From assembly GCA_973895155.1 (NCBI GenBank), contig OZ316894.1, forward strand, positions 496,001 to 560,000: 64,000 nucleotides of DNA, written 5' to 3'. The stretch's first letter is position 1. Each line of letters starts with the position of its first letter. The DNA is from Marsupella aquatica (Eukaryota; Marchantiophyta). Position numbers and translations under genes: made by a program. The notes below the pieces were generated by a model. The model made no database searches and was not told where the DNA came from. It worked only from the letters and a program-made list of their open reading frames with translations. Shown here piece by piece: positions 52,880 to 63,054 of the stretch.

Positions 52880-53410
52880 CTAGCAGGACTCGGACAACAA
52901 GGGCCAAGGAGTTCAAGTCCTTCTTAAGGACTTTCAGTTCTCGCTTGAGCACTTAAAGTCCTTCATAAGCACTTGAAGTCCTTATTGGAGTCGTGGGGCA
53001 AGGACTGGGAGTCCTTCGGCCATGACTAGGACTTGGAGTCCTTGGGTAGAGTCCTTGGGAAAGGACTAGTAGTCATTGGGAAAGGACACGGAGTCCTTGG
53101 GAAAGGACACGGAGTCCTTGGGAAGAGTCCTTGGAAAGGACACGGAGTCCTTTGGGAAAGGACACAGAGTCCTTGGGCAAGGACACGGAGTCCTTGGGAG
53201 TCCTTGGGGAAGGACCCGGAGTCCTTCGGAGTCCTTGGGGAAGGACCCCGAGTCCTTGGGGAAGGACCCCGAGTCCTTGGGAAAGGACAGGAGTCCTTGG
53301 GAAAGGACACTTAGTCCATCGACAAGAACACTGAGTCCTTGGCTAAGTCCTTCGGTAAGGACTCTAAGGATTTACCAAGGACTTGGAGTGAGGAAGGACT
53401 TGAAGTCCTT
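52880..53410. repeat. AAGGACTnnAGTCCTT palindromic minisatellite, array 2
   Basis: About 20 units of about 24 bp of the form GGAAAGGACACGGAGTCCTTG, plus longer variants. It shares the AAGGACT/AGTCCTT arms with the array at 46740-47312 but has a different spacer. Open frames on both strands (Gly/Lys-rich on plus, Pro/Arg-rich on minus) simply follow the repeat. Confidence 0.85.
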
Positions 53411-53524
53411 GGGAAATCCTTGCAAAAGTCTGTCGAGTGAGAAAGTGCAAGAGTCTTTGGTTAGTTTGTTTGATTCAAATTGTTGAATTCTTGATTTTGA
53501 GAATGAGGTGCTTCAGTTTTGCAG

Positions 53525-53870
53525 ATGGAGAAGCTTAGCCTATATGATACTCTCCATGAGGTCAGGATTGATCAGATATGGGGTCTATGTGCTGGAGCCT
53601 TTACTTATGAAGGCTGTGGGGGAGTTTTGAGTGATGGCCGTCCCTGCACCTTGGGAAAGCACAAACGGAGGTTGAGAATGCAGAATCCTGAGTCACCTTT
53701 AGGTCCTCGATCATGCAACAGACTCCAGCACTCTTGTTCTAGGGATGGGGAAGGAACATATATGTATTGTTTTGCTGTGCAGGTTGGCGATGTGGTGCTT
53801 CAAGTGAATGAAGCTAATGGTCTGCAGTTGATGGGGATCTCGGGCCAGGACTATAGGGATTCTGATGATG
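53525..53870 (+). pseudogene. Orphan exon truncated by the B2 junction
   Basis: Opens after the acceptor CAGTTTTGCAG at 53524: MEKLSLYDTLHEVRIDQIW, a Cys-containing stretch (GLCAGAFTYEGCGGVL; CTLGKHKRR) and VGDVVLQVNEANGLQLMG, cut off at 53870 where retrotransposon pol sequence begins. A second acceptor-like TGCTGTGCAG lies before VGDVV, so it may be two exons. It could be the 3' continuation of the RING gene or a separate gene; no motif settles this. Confidence 0.4.
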
Positions 53871-54782
53871 TATGACCTGGCTAAAGATGTACTAGAATCT
53901 AGAGTCTCGGCAACAGTAGGTCAACTATTGAAAAATAGCCCGTACTTCCGGAAGCAATTAAGGAAGGCTATTCTCGGCAAGCCGAGATTACCCAAGGTAG
54001 CAACCAGATCCGACGTACTAATGATAGAAGAAGATCAAGGAGCCCCAGCATTACCATTAATGATTCAAGGAGAATTATTACTACGGGTACCCATCGATGG
54101 AGGATCAGGGGTATGTATTATGATTGATTCAACAGCAAAAGGGTGGGGTCTAACACCGGAGATGACTGGAAGAGTGTTGAACATGGCCAATGGATATCAG
54201 GTCATTCCCACGGGAGTGTTAACCGGCATCAAGACAGAGATAGGAGGTGTCTTCTTTAGCATTAACTATGTAGTAATGAAGCCGGTAAATCCTACGTCAT
54301 TCTGGCTATTGATTGGTAGGCCATGGCTGTACCTAGCCGAGGTAATAGAAGATTGGGGTAAAAAGCAGTTCACTTTCGGGACCCCCTCTATCACGGTATC
54401 CTGGGACACTAAGGATGACCGTAGGAAAAGCATAAGGGAAGTAGATGGGTACGACAGTGGACTGGAGTCAGCCAATGAAGTACGTTGGTTAGAATGCCTC
54501 ACTGACCTAACCGAAGAAAGTGTCTTTGGACCAGAGGTACCCCCCAGCGGATTATGGCAAGAACCAATGGAAGGTGACTTGGAAGAAGAAGACGAAGAGG
54601 TCGAGGACTGCTTTACAATAGAATCCACCTTTTTAGCTGCAATTCCGGAGGAAGTAAAGGATGTAGACCAATTGGATGAAACGGCTAAGTGGGGAGCAGT
54701 AGCAGGGACAGTGGATTTTCTACAGGCGTTGTGGCAGAGCCGGCAGGGTTCACAACGCCATCGATCATCGGCAAGGAATTAA
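53871..54782 (+). CDS. pol: Element B2 protease region (5'-truncated)
   Basis: Same frame and sequence as 26763-27674: the DGGSGVCIM active-site loop, the LLIGRPWLYLAEV block and the acidic spacer. It ends at 54782, overlapping the reverse transcriptase frame by 94 bp exactly as in B1. The first residues before YDLAKDVLE come from the flanking host exon. Confidence 0.9.
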   Translation, partial: YDLAKDVLESRVSATVGQLLKNSPYFRKQLRKAILGKPRLPKVATRSDVLMIEEDQGAPALPLMIQGELLLRVPIDGGSGVCIMIDSTAKGWGLTPEMTGRVLNMANGYQVIPTGVLTGIKTEIGGVFFSINYVVMKPVNPTSFWLLIGRPWLYLAEVIEDWGKKQFTFGTPSITVSWDTKDDRRKSIREVDGYDSGLESANEVRWLECLTDLTEESVFGPEVPPSGLWQEPMEGDLEEEDEEVEDCFTIESTFLAAIPEEVKDVDQLDETAKWGAVAGTVDFLQALWQSRQGSQRHRSSARN

Positions 54783-56824
54783 ATACCAAGGGATCGGCAT
54801 ACAAGCCGATTACAAGGGCTAAACAAATTGAGGCCCTATTAGAAGCCGAGAGAGCACAGCGGCCTGACTCTCAGGAGCAAGAGGTGGATGAGATGGACAG
54901 ACACAATCCAGAGCCAAGGCAGGAAGGGGAGCCGACCACCAATTCAAAACCGAATAGACCGGCAAGGGGACAATCTATGGACACCAAGGACGGGACCGAC
55001 TCGGCTAGTCCAGCCGAGATTCCAGTTTATGGAGGTATGAGATTAGAGAGACTGGAAGCCGAACTGGACCCGAATTTGAAGAAGCAGATTAATATGATCC
55101 AAGCACGGCAATATCGGAAGCTCGACTTAGGAGAGGGAAGAGAACTGAACTTAGGGAGAAACCTAGCACCTGAGCTCGAGAAAGAGATCAGTGACTTATT
55201 GATTGAATTTCAGGATGTGTTTGCATGGAGTCACCAAGATCTAAAGGGAGTAGATCCAACACTAGGGGAACATCGAATTGATCTCATGTTAGGAGCCAAA
55301 TCATTTCGACAACCAATTCGAAGGATGAACCCGAAGTATTCCCTGCTGGTCAAAACAGAAATCGACAAACTAGTGGAAGCTGGATTCATCACTCCAGTCC
55401 TGCATTCAGACTGGGTGTCTCCAATTGTGATAGTTCCCAAGAAAGCTGGACCCGATGGTAAACCCAAGATCCGGGTTTGTCAGGATTACAGGAAGCTGAA
55501 TGAAGCAACATTAAAAGACCATTTTCCTTTACCGTTTACTGATATGGTACTAGACATGGTAGCCAGTCATGAACTATATTCATTCATGGATGGATACTCT
55601 GGTTATAACCAAATCAGGATTCGGCAGGAAGACCAAATCAAGACGGCCTTCATCACGGAATGGGGGATCTATGTCTTCAATCGTATGCCGTTTGGACTCT
55701 GCAACGCACCAGCTATGTTCCAACGATTAATGGTGAACATTTTTCATGATTACTTGAGAAAGTTCATGGAAATCTTCATTGACGACTTTGCAGTATTCGG
55801 GAAGGCATCGAAACATGCTAAATACCTCAGGAAAACCTTCATGAGATGTAGAGAGGTGGGTCTCAAGTTACACCCAGATAAATGTTTTTTTGCAGTAACC
55901 GAGGGGGTGCTACTAGGTCACAAGGTATCAAGGAAGGGCATTGAGATTGACAAAGGTAAGCTAGCAGTATGGCTAGATATCATGCAACCTAAGAACATAA
56001 AGGATGTAAGATCCTTCTTGGGATGCATTGGTTACTATCGCCGGTTCATCAAGGATTTTGCCAAGCTAGCTTTACCATTAACCAACATGCTCAAGGCAGG
56101 AGCAGACTTCGAACCCACACCCGAACGAGTCACAGCGGTGGTAGAATTGAAGCAGATGTTAGTAGAGGCCCCAGTCATGATAGCACCGGACTGGAACAAA
56201 GATTTTCATGTTTTTGTAGATGTCTCGGGCTTCTGTATTGGCTCAGTACTAAGTCAGTTGGATGAGAAAGGAAGGGACCATCCCATATACTTCGCAAGTC
56301 GTCAGCTTGCCGATGCCGAACGGAACTACTCTACCACGGAAAGAGAAGCATTAGGAGTCATTTATTCTTGTAAAAAGTTTAGGCATTATTTACTAGGGTA
56401 CAAGGTAATCTTTCATACTGATCATGAAAGTTTGAAGTACCTAGTCAATAAGCCGGACCTTACAGGCAGAGTAGCAAGATGGATTTTGCTATTACAGGAG
56501 TTTGACTATGAGCTGAGGATCAAGCCCGGAAAGTTACATGCCAATGCCGACTTCTTTTCAATGATCACAGGTAAACCTGCCACGGATTGCATCAATGATC
56601 GATTCCCCGACGAGGAGCTATTCGTTGTGGAAATAGCTGGTACATGGTACCCTGAGATTTTACAATTTCTCAGCACTTCCAGATTACAGCCAGGATTAAG
56701 CCGAGAGCAAGCCGCAGTCTTTGTGCGGAAGGTCAGACAGTATCAGTGCATTAAAGGCATACTGCACAAGCATGGAATCAACGGCACGATTCAAAGGTGT
56801 TTGGAAAAGAGAGAGGTAAAATGA
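54689..56824 (+). CDS. pol: Element B2 reverse transcriptase and RNase H, 711 codons
   Basis: Undamaged version of 27581-29709. It holds reverse transcriptase with FIDDFAVFG, the connection domain, and complete RNase H (FVDVSGFCIG, REALGVIYSCKKF, FHTDHESLKYL, HANADFFS). It ends at TGA 56822-56824 in the context GTA AAA TGA G, immediately before integrase in the same frame. It lies in the -1 frame relative to the protease block. Confidence 0.93.
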   Translation: MGSSSRDSGFSTGVVAEPAGFTTPSIIGKELNTKGSAYKPITRAKQIEALLEAERAQRPDSQEQEVDEMDRHNPEPRQEGEPTTNSKPNRPARGQSMDTKDGTDSASPAEIPVYGGMRLERLEAELDPNLKKQINMIQARQYRKLDLGEGRELNLGRNLAPELEKEISDLLIEFQDVFAWSHQDLKGVDPTLGEHRIDLMLGAKSFRQPIRRMNPKYSLLVKTEIDKLVEAGFITPVLHSDWVSPIVIVPKKAGPDGKPKIRVCQDYRKLNEATLKDHFPLPFTDMVLDMVASHELYSFMDGYSGYNQIRIRQEDQIKTAFITEWGIYVFNRMPFGLCNAPAMFQRLMVNIFHDYLRKFMEIFIDDFAVFGKASKHAKYLRKTFMRCREVGLKLHPDKCFFAVTEGVLLGHKVSRKGIEIDKGKLAVWLDIMQPKNIKDVRSFLGCIGYYRRFIKDFAKLALPLTNMLKAGADFEPTPERVTAVVELKQMLVEAPVMIAPDWNKDFHVFVDVSGFCIGSVLSQLDEKGRDHPIYFASRQLADAERNYSTTEREALGVIYSCKKFRHYLLGYKVIFHTDHESLKYLVNKPDLTGRVARWILLLQEFDYELRIKPGKLHANADFFSMITGKPATDCINDRFPDEELFVVEIAGTWYPEILQFLSTSRLQPGLSREQAAVFVRKVRQYQCIKGILHKHGINGTIQRCLEKREVK

Positions 56825-57955
56825 GTCCTACGGGCCATGCATGGAGAGGAGGCCGGAGGACATTTTGCCCCAGTAACCACGTCTAAGAAGATATTAAATG
56901 CCGGTTACTGGTGGCCCACCTTGCACAAAGATGTCTATCAGTTTATCAAACAATGCGATCCTTGTCAACGAGCGGGAGGACCAAGGGCGTCCACCAGACA
57001 TCCACTGCACCCTATTCTACCTCTGGCACCATTCGAGAAGTGGGGTATTGATTACATTGGACCTCTGAAACCACTGACCCACCCTCGACGGAACAAGTAC
57101 ATAATCCTGGCTACGGATTATGCAACTAAATGGGTAGAGGCCAGACCAACAACGAAGGATGATGCAATTACTACGGCTAGATTCATGTATGAGCAGATCT
57201 TCACCAGGTATGGAGCACCCCTAGAATTAGTTAGTGATAGAGGAACCCATTTTTTGAATGATATAATTAGTCGTTTAAATGAACAGTATTTAGTTAAACA
57301 TAGGCCTACTACTCCCTACCATCCAAAGGCAAACGGGTTGACAGAACGAGCAAACGGAATTATAGGAAAGATATTGAACAAGACAGTAGCTCAGAACAAA
57401 CTCGATTGGGATGATAAATTGTTTGCTGTTGTTTTTGCTTACAATCTTGCCTATAAATCCACTACCGGTCATACACCCTTCTTCTTAACCTTTGGACAAG
57501 AAGCCCTGGTACCCATGCAAGTTGAGATACCGACATTTCAAGTTACAATTGAGGAAAGAGCCTCAGCGGAGGAGAGCCTAAAGGAGCGAGAATATAGGTT
57601 AGAAGCTTTAGAGGAGGCGAGAATGATTTCAGCCGAGAGAGTAGAATATAGACAGAATATCATGAAGCAGCAGTATGATAAAAAGTTGAAAGTAGTTAGT
57701 ATTCATACCGGTGATCTTGTGCTACTTTATGACAGTAGGTATAGTAGGTTTCCAGGAAAGCTTTACACTCGCTGGTTAGGACCCTTTAGAGTAACCATGA
57801 TGTTCCCCAATGGCTTCGTACAATTGGCCAACATTACGGGAGAGGTATATCCAGTTTGCATCCATTATGACCGCCTCAAGAAATACTATATGGACGAAGA
57901 TGAAGTTGTTCGCGAGGACGCTTCACAATTAAGTGGGGAGCTATGTGATGCCTAG
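56825..57955 (+). CDS. pol: Element B2 integrase, intact
   Basis: Open from the TGA to TAG at 57953-57955, about ten bases inside the 3' LTR. Counting from the first Met (372 residues): zinc domain H2, H9, C40, C43; catalytic D72 (GIDYIG), D134 (SDRGTHF) and E170 (LTERANG), giving the D,D(35)E spacing; C-terminal GPF (RWLGPFRV) and no chromodomain. All catalytic residues are present, so this is the best candidate for an active integrase in the window. It could act only if expressed through the upstream TGA or from another copy. Confidence 0.93.
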   Translation, partial: VLRAMHGEEAGGHFAPVTTSKKILNAGYWWPTLHKDVYQFIKQCDPCQRAGGPRASTRHPLHPILPLAPFEKWGIDYIGPLKPLTHPRRNKYIILATDYATKWVEARPTTKDDAITTARFMYEQIFTRYGAPLELVSDRGTHFLNDIISRLNEQYLVKHRPTTPYHPKANGLTERANGIIGKILNKTVAQNKLDWDDKLFAVVFAYNLAYKSTTGHTPFFLTFGQEALVPMQVEIPTFQVTIEERASAEESLKEREYRLEALEEARMISAERVEYRQNIMKQQYDKKLKVVSIHTGDLVLLYDSRYSRFPGKLYTRWLGPFRVTMMFPNGFVQLANITGEVYPVCIHYDRLKKYYMDEDEVVREDASQLSGELCDA

Positions 57956-58058
57956 AAAGGAATCACTCGGCCAGTTAAGTGGGTAAAGCAGGAAGGCACC
58001 CTAGGAACACCTTAGTATAGGGACAAAACAAGGAAAATATAAACCATTAGGGGCAACC

Positions 58059-60956
58059 ATGGAACCCGGGCCGAGGCCGGAGGTAAGGACGCTGAGGGTG
58101 AAAACTCGATTAGGGTTAGGGCGCGTTAAGCGTCGGCGGCTAGGAAGGATCAACGGGAAGAAGGACCGGCAGAGGAGAGGGGTAAGGAGCGCTTGCAGGA
58201 GATGGTGGCTCATTTGCGAGCACAAACTAGGCAGACGACTACGGGAGGCCAACTACTGTCAGCTGCTTAGGCAAGCACTCGGGGAGAGAGTACATACCGA
58301 CGATCGACCTAAGGAGGGTATGAGCAACGTCAATCAAGCGGCACATTTCTGGGGATGCCTGTTCGAACGGGCAACTGAGTACATCAAGACTTACGAGGAC
58401 GAGGAATCAGAAAGGGCAGCTCGAGAACGGCAGGAGCTCGCTCGATTGTGGGAGCTGCAGAAGACGGCTTTCTTAGGAGGCGAACTCATCAAGGACGAGT
58501 TCCTGTGGACGCCTACTTCCAATCAACTCGACGATCTTCTGTTTTGCAAAGACAGCGTCGTCGGCATCCGAGAGGCCATCAAGAACTGCAACGACATACA
58601 CTGGGAATTAAAGGGTAGCACGGAAAGGTGGACCCAGGCAACGGTGCTAGGAGAAACCTCCACGGCAGCAGAGATGAAGAGGAAGGGAGCCGTCAACGAT
58701 GAAGCCACCCCGGCAAAAAGAACGAGGTCGGCGGCACCAAAGAAGCCAGCCGAGCAGCAGAGCAGGAGGCAGGGAGAAGCCGAAGAGGAGGAGGTCGATC
58801 CCATCAAGGCCATTCCAACCAGGGATGACACCTGGAAGGGCTGGGCGGCAACCCTACCGGTGGAGGTGCAACTACATTTTGCACGGGAGGAGGATGCATG
58901 CTTCACGGCCATGCAGACCAAGAAGTACCAAGGCTTCATGGCCGGATCCGGCTTAGAGGCCTTTGTAAGATTACCATGGCTGAAGCCGGAGGTACCGGAG
59001 TCAGACCTATTAGAATTCGTGGGGTCATGGGAACCCGAGACCAATTGCACGAGGATATATGGGAAGGATTTCTATCTTACTCCCAAGGTAATTGCCGAAG
59101 TGTTTGGCTTGCCGATAGGCAATAAGACCAAAGTTGATACCAGGAAGACCTTGCCTGACAAGGAGTTCCGGTCGTTCCCCGGGCCATCAACGAAGAATGG
59201 CTTCTTCCGGAACACCTGCACCAACCCGCACATAGGAGAGATGATCAACTTCTTGCGGGTGACCATGCATTGTAACTTGCCGAGGGCAGAGATCGGCAAG
59301 GCACAGGTCTATCTGGCAGAAAGGCCAGACCCAAGCCGGGACTACAACGGGTACCTCCTCAACCAATTGAAGAAGATCTTAAAGGAGGAGCAGCAGGTAA
59401 TCGGCATGGGGAGCGTGTCGCGGCTTGGCTATCACATGCCGCTGTTGTGCCGGTATGCCAGAGGTCAGACTTTTGCCCCGGTACTTCCCCTGCAGGTAAG
59501 GGCACCCGAGGAAGCTCCAACGCCGAGGCCGTTGGCTGAGAAGCCTCAACCACCTGTTAGCCCTACGATCGAGCAGGTGTTTAGGCCCAGGAAGGAGGAC
59601 TTGCCGATGCAGCAACCAGGCATGCAGAGTCTGCTGAAACTACTGGAGAAAGAAAAGAAATCGGCATCGGCAACAACAACGGCAACGGCAACAATGCAGG
59701 ACACTACTACAGAGGTAGGCCTACACCGGCTCACAAGAGAAAACCCCTTTGCTGGAGACAAGGAGAGAATCAGGCCTGAATCCAAGCCAGGTGTTCGAAT
59801 GTATGTGGGAATCTCAAGCTCCGAATCTGAGGCAGAATTGCCTGAAGCTCCTACCGAGGAAGAGGAGAGGGAGAAGCCGGACGGCCAAGAAGTAGAGGAG
59901 GCAGTGGAGGACTGCAGCCATGATAATTCCGGCTATGGGTCGGACCATCACGTCCCAAGAGTAAGGACCTGTGGCCGGTTTGTCCCCACACTTCCAAGGG
60001 TAGTGCGAGGGGACCCCAACCAGCAGAGTAGCCCTGAGTCTCCCCCACCAGATGTTGCTCCCCCGAGCTTCGACGGCATAAAACAGACGGTGCAGGAATT
60101 TCAGGAGCGAATCAAGCAGGAAGAGGAGGCAGCCCTGGCTAGGGAAAAGGATTTACCAGGAGGAGATTGGCCGGAGGACATCAGGCGGCTAGCCAAAAAA
60201 GGAAGCAAACCTCTAGCCACGATTGAAGAGATCCGCAAGACGGCTTGGGAGCAGAGGCCGCGATGGGCGATGCCGATCACTTCTACTTACTCCACCTACG
60301 CTAAGAATAGAGCCATGGAGTATGGTGAGATGTGTGGGGAACTTGCGCTCGGCATCTTCGGAGAGGAGTTGGAGGTAGGACCCTTTTTCCATAGGGAGCA
60401 GTTGGAGAAGCACCAATTAGAAGAAGCGATGGCTTTAGAGAGAAGCAAGAAGGACGAGGTCATTCGGCGGCTTAGGAGGATGGAAGCCGAGATTGAAGAT
60501 CTAAGGGCGGCCAAGAAAGCCCAAGATGAACTGCGGATTAAACGACATGAGCTGAACATCATGCAGGGGCAGTTGGACACCGCGCAGGCTGATAATCAGA
60601 ATATCAAGGATAAACTGACTCAGACGCAGGGAGAGTTGGCCGACACGATCAAAGAGAGGGAGAAGTGGAAGCAAGAGCTGAAGAATACAGAGGAGGCCCA
60701 CATAACAACCAACAGCCGGGCCATGGCGGAGACCCAAAGAAAGGAATGGGCGTTGAAGGGGGAGCTCGAGAAAATCCGCGGAGCCCTTGAGCAGAAGGAG
60801 GCCGAGTTAGGGAAATCCTATCAAGGGATTATGGCGCTGCAGCAGGAGCTTGCGTCCCTGACGGCCAGCTTCAAGGCCGACCTAAGGGAGAAGGACGAGA
60901 TGCTCGAACAGACTTACGCCAAGATGAACCAGATGGAGTCTGTCATCATTGCAGAG
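58059..60956 (+). CDS. LTR-encoded FGLP/coiled-coil protein of element B, best-preserved copy (first part)
   Basis: 966 open codons from ATG 58059 with no stop, cut by the solo LTR. The continuation lies at 63060-63797 (246 codons with TGA), in the same frame once the insertion and one CAGAG copy are left out, for 1,211 residues in all. Residue positions: Arg-rich head 1-75; acidic linker to about 250; globular region about 255-470 with EVFGLPIGN (about 347-355) and NGFFRNTC (about 380); P/E-rich linker to about 770; coiled coil about 775-1035. This copy has CAG at both positions that are TAG in the B1 5' LTR. I find no enzymatic motif. Confidence 0.88.
60952..60956. repeat. Target duplication of the nested solo LTR, left copy (CAGAG)
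   Basis: CAGAG precedes the reversed LTR end TGTGGTGCG. The other LTR copies have a single CAGAG followed by CTCGAC at this point. Confidence 0.95.
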
Positions 60957-61767
60957 TGTGGTGCGTCCCATGGCTCCCTAAACCCAAGAAACCCCCCAGC
61001 TCAAGCCGATTCCCGCAGGTTTCGTGCTTGGCGAGGCCGTTTCCGCGGCTTAGCGGCATGGGACGCTGCTAACCTTCTACTACTACTATTAACATTTTAC
61101 ACACATATACTGGACAGATCCTTCATCGGGTCATGAGATACGTAGCCGGCCTAATATAGGCCTTCCCCTGTCTTCCCCTGTCTTCCCCTCCGTCTTGTTA
61201 GGTATGTTTGGATTCCGCCGCCGGAATGATCCCCAATAGGCTTGGTTAAGCCGCTAAGACCTCTCTCAGCTCGACACATCCAACTCTCACTCCCCTGCTT
61301 ACTTTCCTTCCTTCTGTTGATGTGGGCACTCTTCACACAAGTTAATGCGACACACAAATAGCAAAATGACTCATTCTGACTGAGTCATACCATGCACTTG
61401 CCATACAAACAGTACATCTCATACACAAGTTCTGCGAACTAAGCCGTGAGGCCAACTCTATTCAGCTCTTAGGCATGAGGAAACATGAATATACACAAGG
61501 GTCACTGTATGACTAACCAAGAGCTTCTCATACTACTTGATCCCAGCCCGGCTGGTGCAAACTAAAAACTTGCTAAAGAAGAGGCCCTGAGCTCCCCGCT
61601 GCCCAGGTACTTATCCTGGTAGTGGATCCGCCATTCTTTGCATCGTAAGCCTAATCTACTTAACAGTAATCTACTTGCCCGAATCTACCTATGTACAGCA
61701 AGGCAGGAGCACAAGTGTTGCTCCTACCAGTGGGACCGCAATCCCACTAAGCTAAGTGTCAGGGCCG

Positions 61768-61967
61768 NNNNNNNNNNNNNNNNNNNNNNNNNNNNNNNNN
61801 NNNNNNNNNNNNNNNNNNNNNNNNNNNNNNNNNNNNNNNNNNNNNNNNNNNNNNNNNNNNNNNNNNNNNNNNNNNNNNNNNNNNNNNNNNNNNNNNNNNN
61901 NNNNNNNNNNNNNNNNNNNNNNNNNNNNNNNNNNNNNNNNNNNNNNNNNNNNNNNNNNNNNNNNNNN
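61768..61967. other. Assembly gap (200 N)
   Basis: Placeholder gap inside the solo LTR. At least 2.7 kb is missing, judging from the flanks. Confidence 0.98.
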
Positions 61968-62940
61968 GGGTTCCCATGACCCCACGAATTCTAATAGGTC
62001 TGACTCCGGTACCTCCGGCTTCAGCCATGGTAATCTTACAAAGGCCTCCAAGCCGGATCTGGCCATGAAGCCTTGGTACTTCTTGGTCTGCATGGCCGTA
62101 AAGCATGCATCCTCCTCCCGTGCAAAATGTAGTTGCACCTCCACTGGTAGGGTTGCCGCCCAGCCCTTCCAGGTGTCATCCCTTGTTGGAATGGCCTTGA
62201 TGGGATCGACCTCCTCCTCTTCGGCTTCTCCCTGCCTCCTGCTCTGCTGCTCGGCTGGCTTCTTTGGTGCCGTCGACCTCGTTCTTTTTGCCGGGGTGGC
62301 TTCATCGTTGACGGCTCCCTTCCTCTTCATCTCTGCTGCCGTGGAGGTTTCTCCTAGCACCGTTGCCTGGGTCCACCTTTCCGTGCTACCCTTTAATTCC
62401 CAGTGTATGTCGTTGCAGTTCTTGATGGCCTCTCGGATGCCGACGACGCTGTCCTTGCAAAACAGAAGATCGTCGAGTTGATTGGAAGTAGGCGTCCACA
62501 GGAACTTGTCCTTGATGAGTTCGCCTCCTAAGAAAGCCGTCTTCTGCAGCTCCCACAATCGAGCGAGCTCCTGCCGTTCTCGAGTGCCCTTTCTGACTCC
62601 TCGTCCTCGTAAGTCTTGATGTACTCAGTTGCCCGTTCGAATAGGCATCCCCAGAAATGTGCCGCTTGATTGACGTTGCTCATACCCTCCTTAGGTTGAT
62701 CGTCGGTATCTACTCTCTCCCGAGTGCTTGCCTAAGCAGCTGACAGTAGTTGGCCTCCGTAGTCGTCTGCCTAGTTCGTGCTCGCAAATGAGCCACCATC
62801 TCCTGCAAGCGCTCCTTACCCCTCTCCTCTGCCGGTCCTTCTTCCCGTTGATCCTTCCTAGCCGCCGACGCTTAACGCGCCCTAACCCTAATCGGGTTTT
62901 CACCCTCAGCCTTACCTCCGGCCTCTGCCCGGGTTCCATG
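61968..62940 (-). pseudogene. LTR-encoded protein of element B, solo-LTR copy (N-terminal part)
   Basis: Reads leftwards from the MEPGQRPEV start near 62940. A single-base loss near 62585 (CTCGAGTGCCC instead of CTCGAGCTGCCC on the plus strand) shifts the frame. It is then open from MWELQKTAFLGGEL (62558) to the gap, including LPVEVQLHFAREED and FVRLPWL. It has CAG at the position that is TAG in both B1 LTRs. Confidence 0.8.
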
Positions 62941-63054
62941 GTTGCCCCTAATTGTTTATATTTTCCTTGTTTTGTCACTATACTAAGGTGTTCCTAGGGT
63001 GCCTTCCTGCTTTACCCACTTAACCGGCCGAGTGATTCCTGTCTAGGCATCACA

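Larger units (their letters stand above)
57944..60956 (+). repeat. Element B2 3' LTR, first part
   Basis: TGTGATGCC at 57944 to GCAGAG at 60956, where a reversed solo LTR is inserted. The LTR resumes at 63055. Confidence 0.92.
60957..63054 (-). mobile_element. Solo LTR of family B inserted in reverse in the B2 LTR
   Basis: Begins TGTGGTGCGTCC (reverse complement of the LTR 3' end) and ends GGCATCACA (reverse complement of the LTR 5' end), flanked by CAGAG on both sides. The gap hides LTR positions equivalent to about 21041-23807, some 2.77 kb, so the real length would be about 4.7 kb. A full element hidden in the gap cannot be excluded, but a solo LTR formed by LTR-LTR recombination is simplest. 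Confidence 0.9.

Noticed and set aside
53026-53486. Long open frames on both strands rich in Gly/Lys/Glu or Pro/Arg
   Set aside because: They are translations of the AAGGACT minisatellite; frames stay open because the unit length is near a multiple of three.
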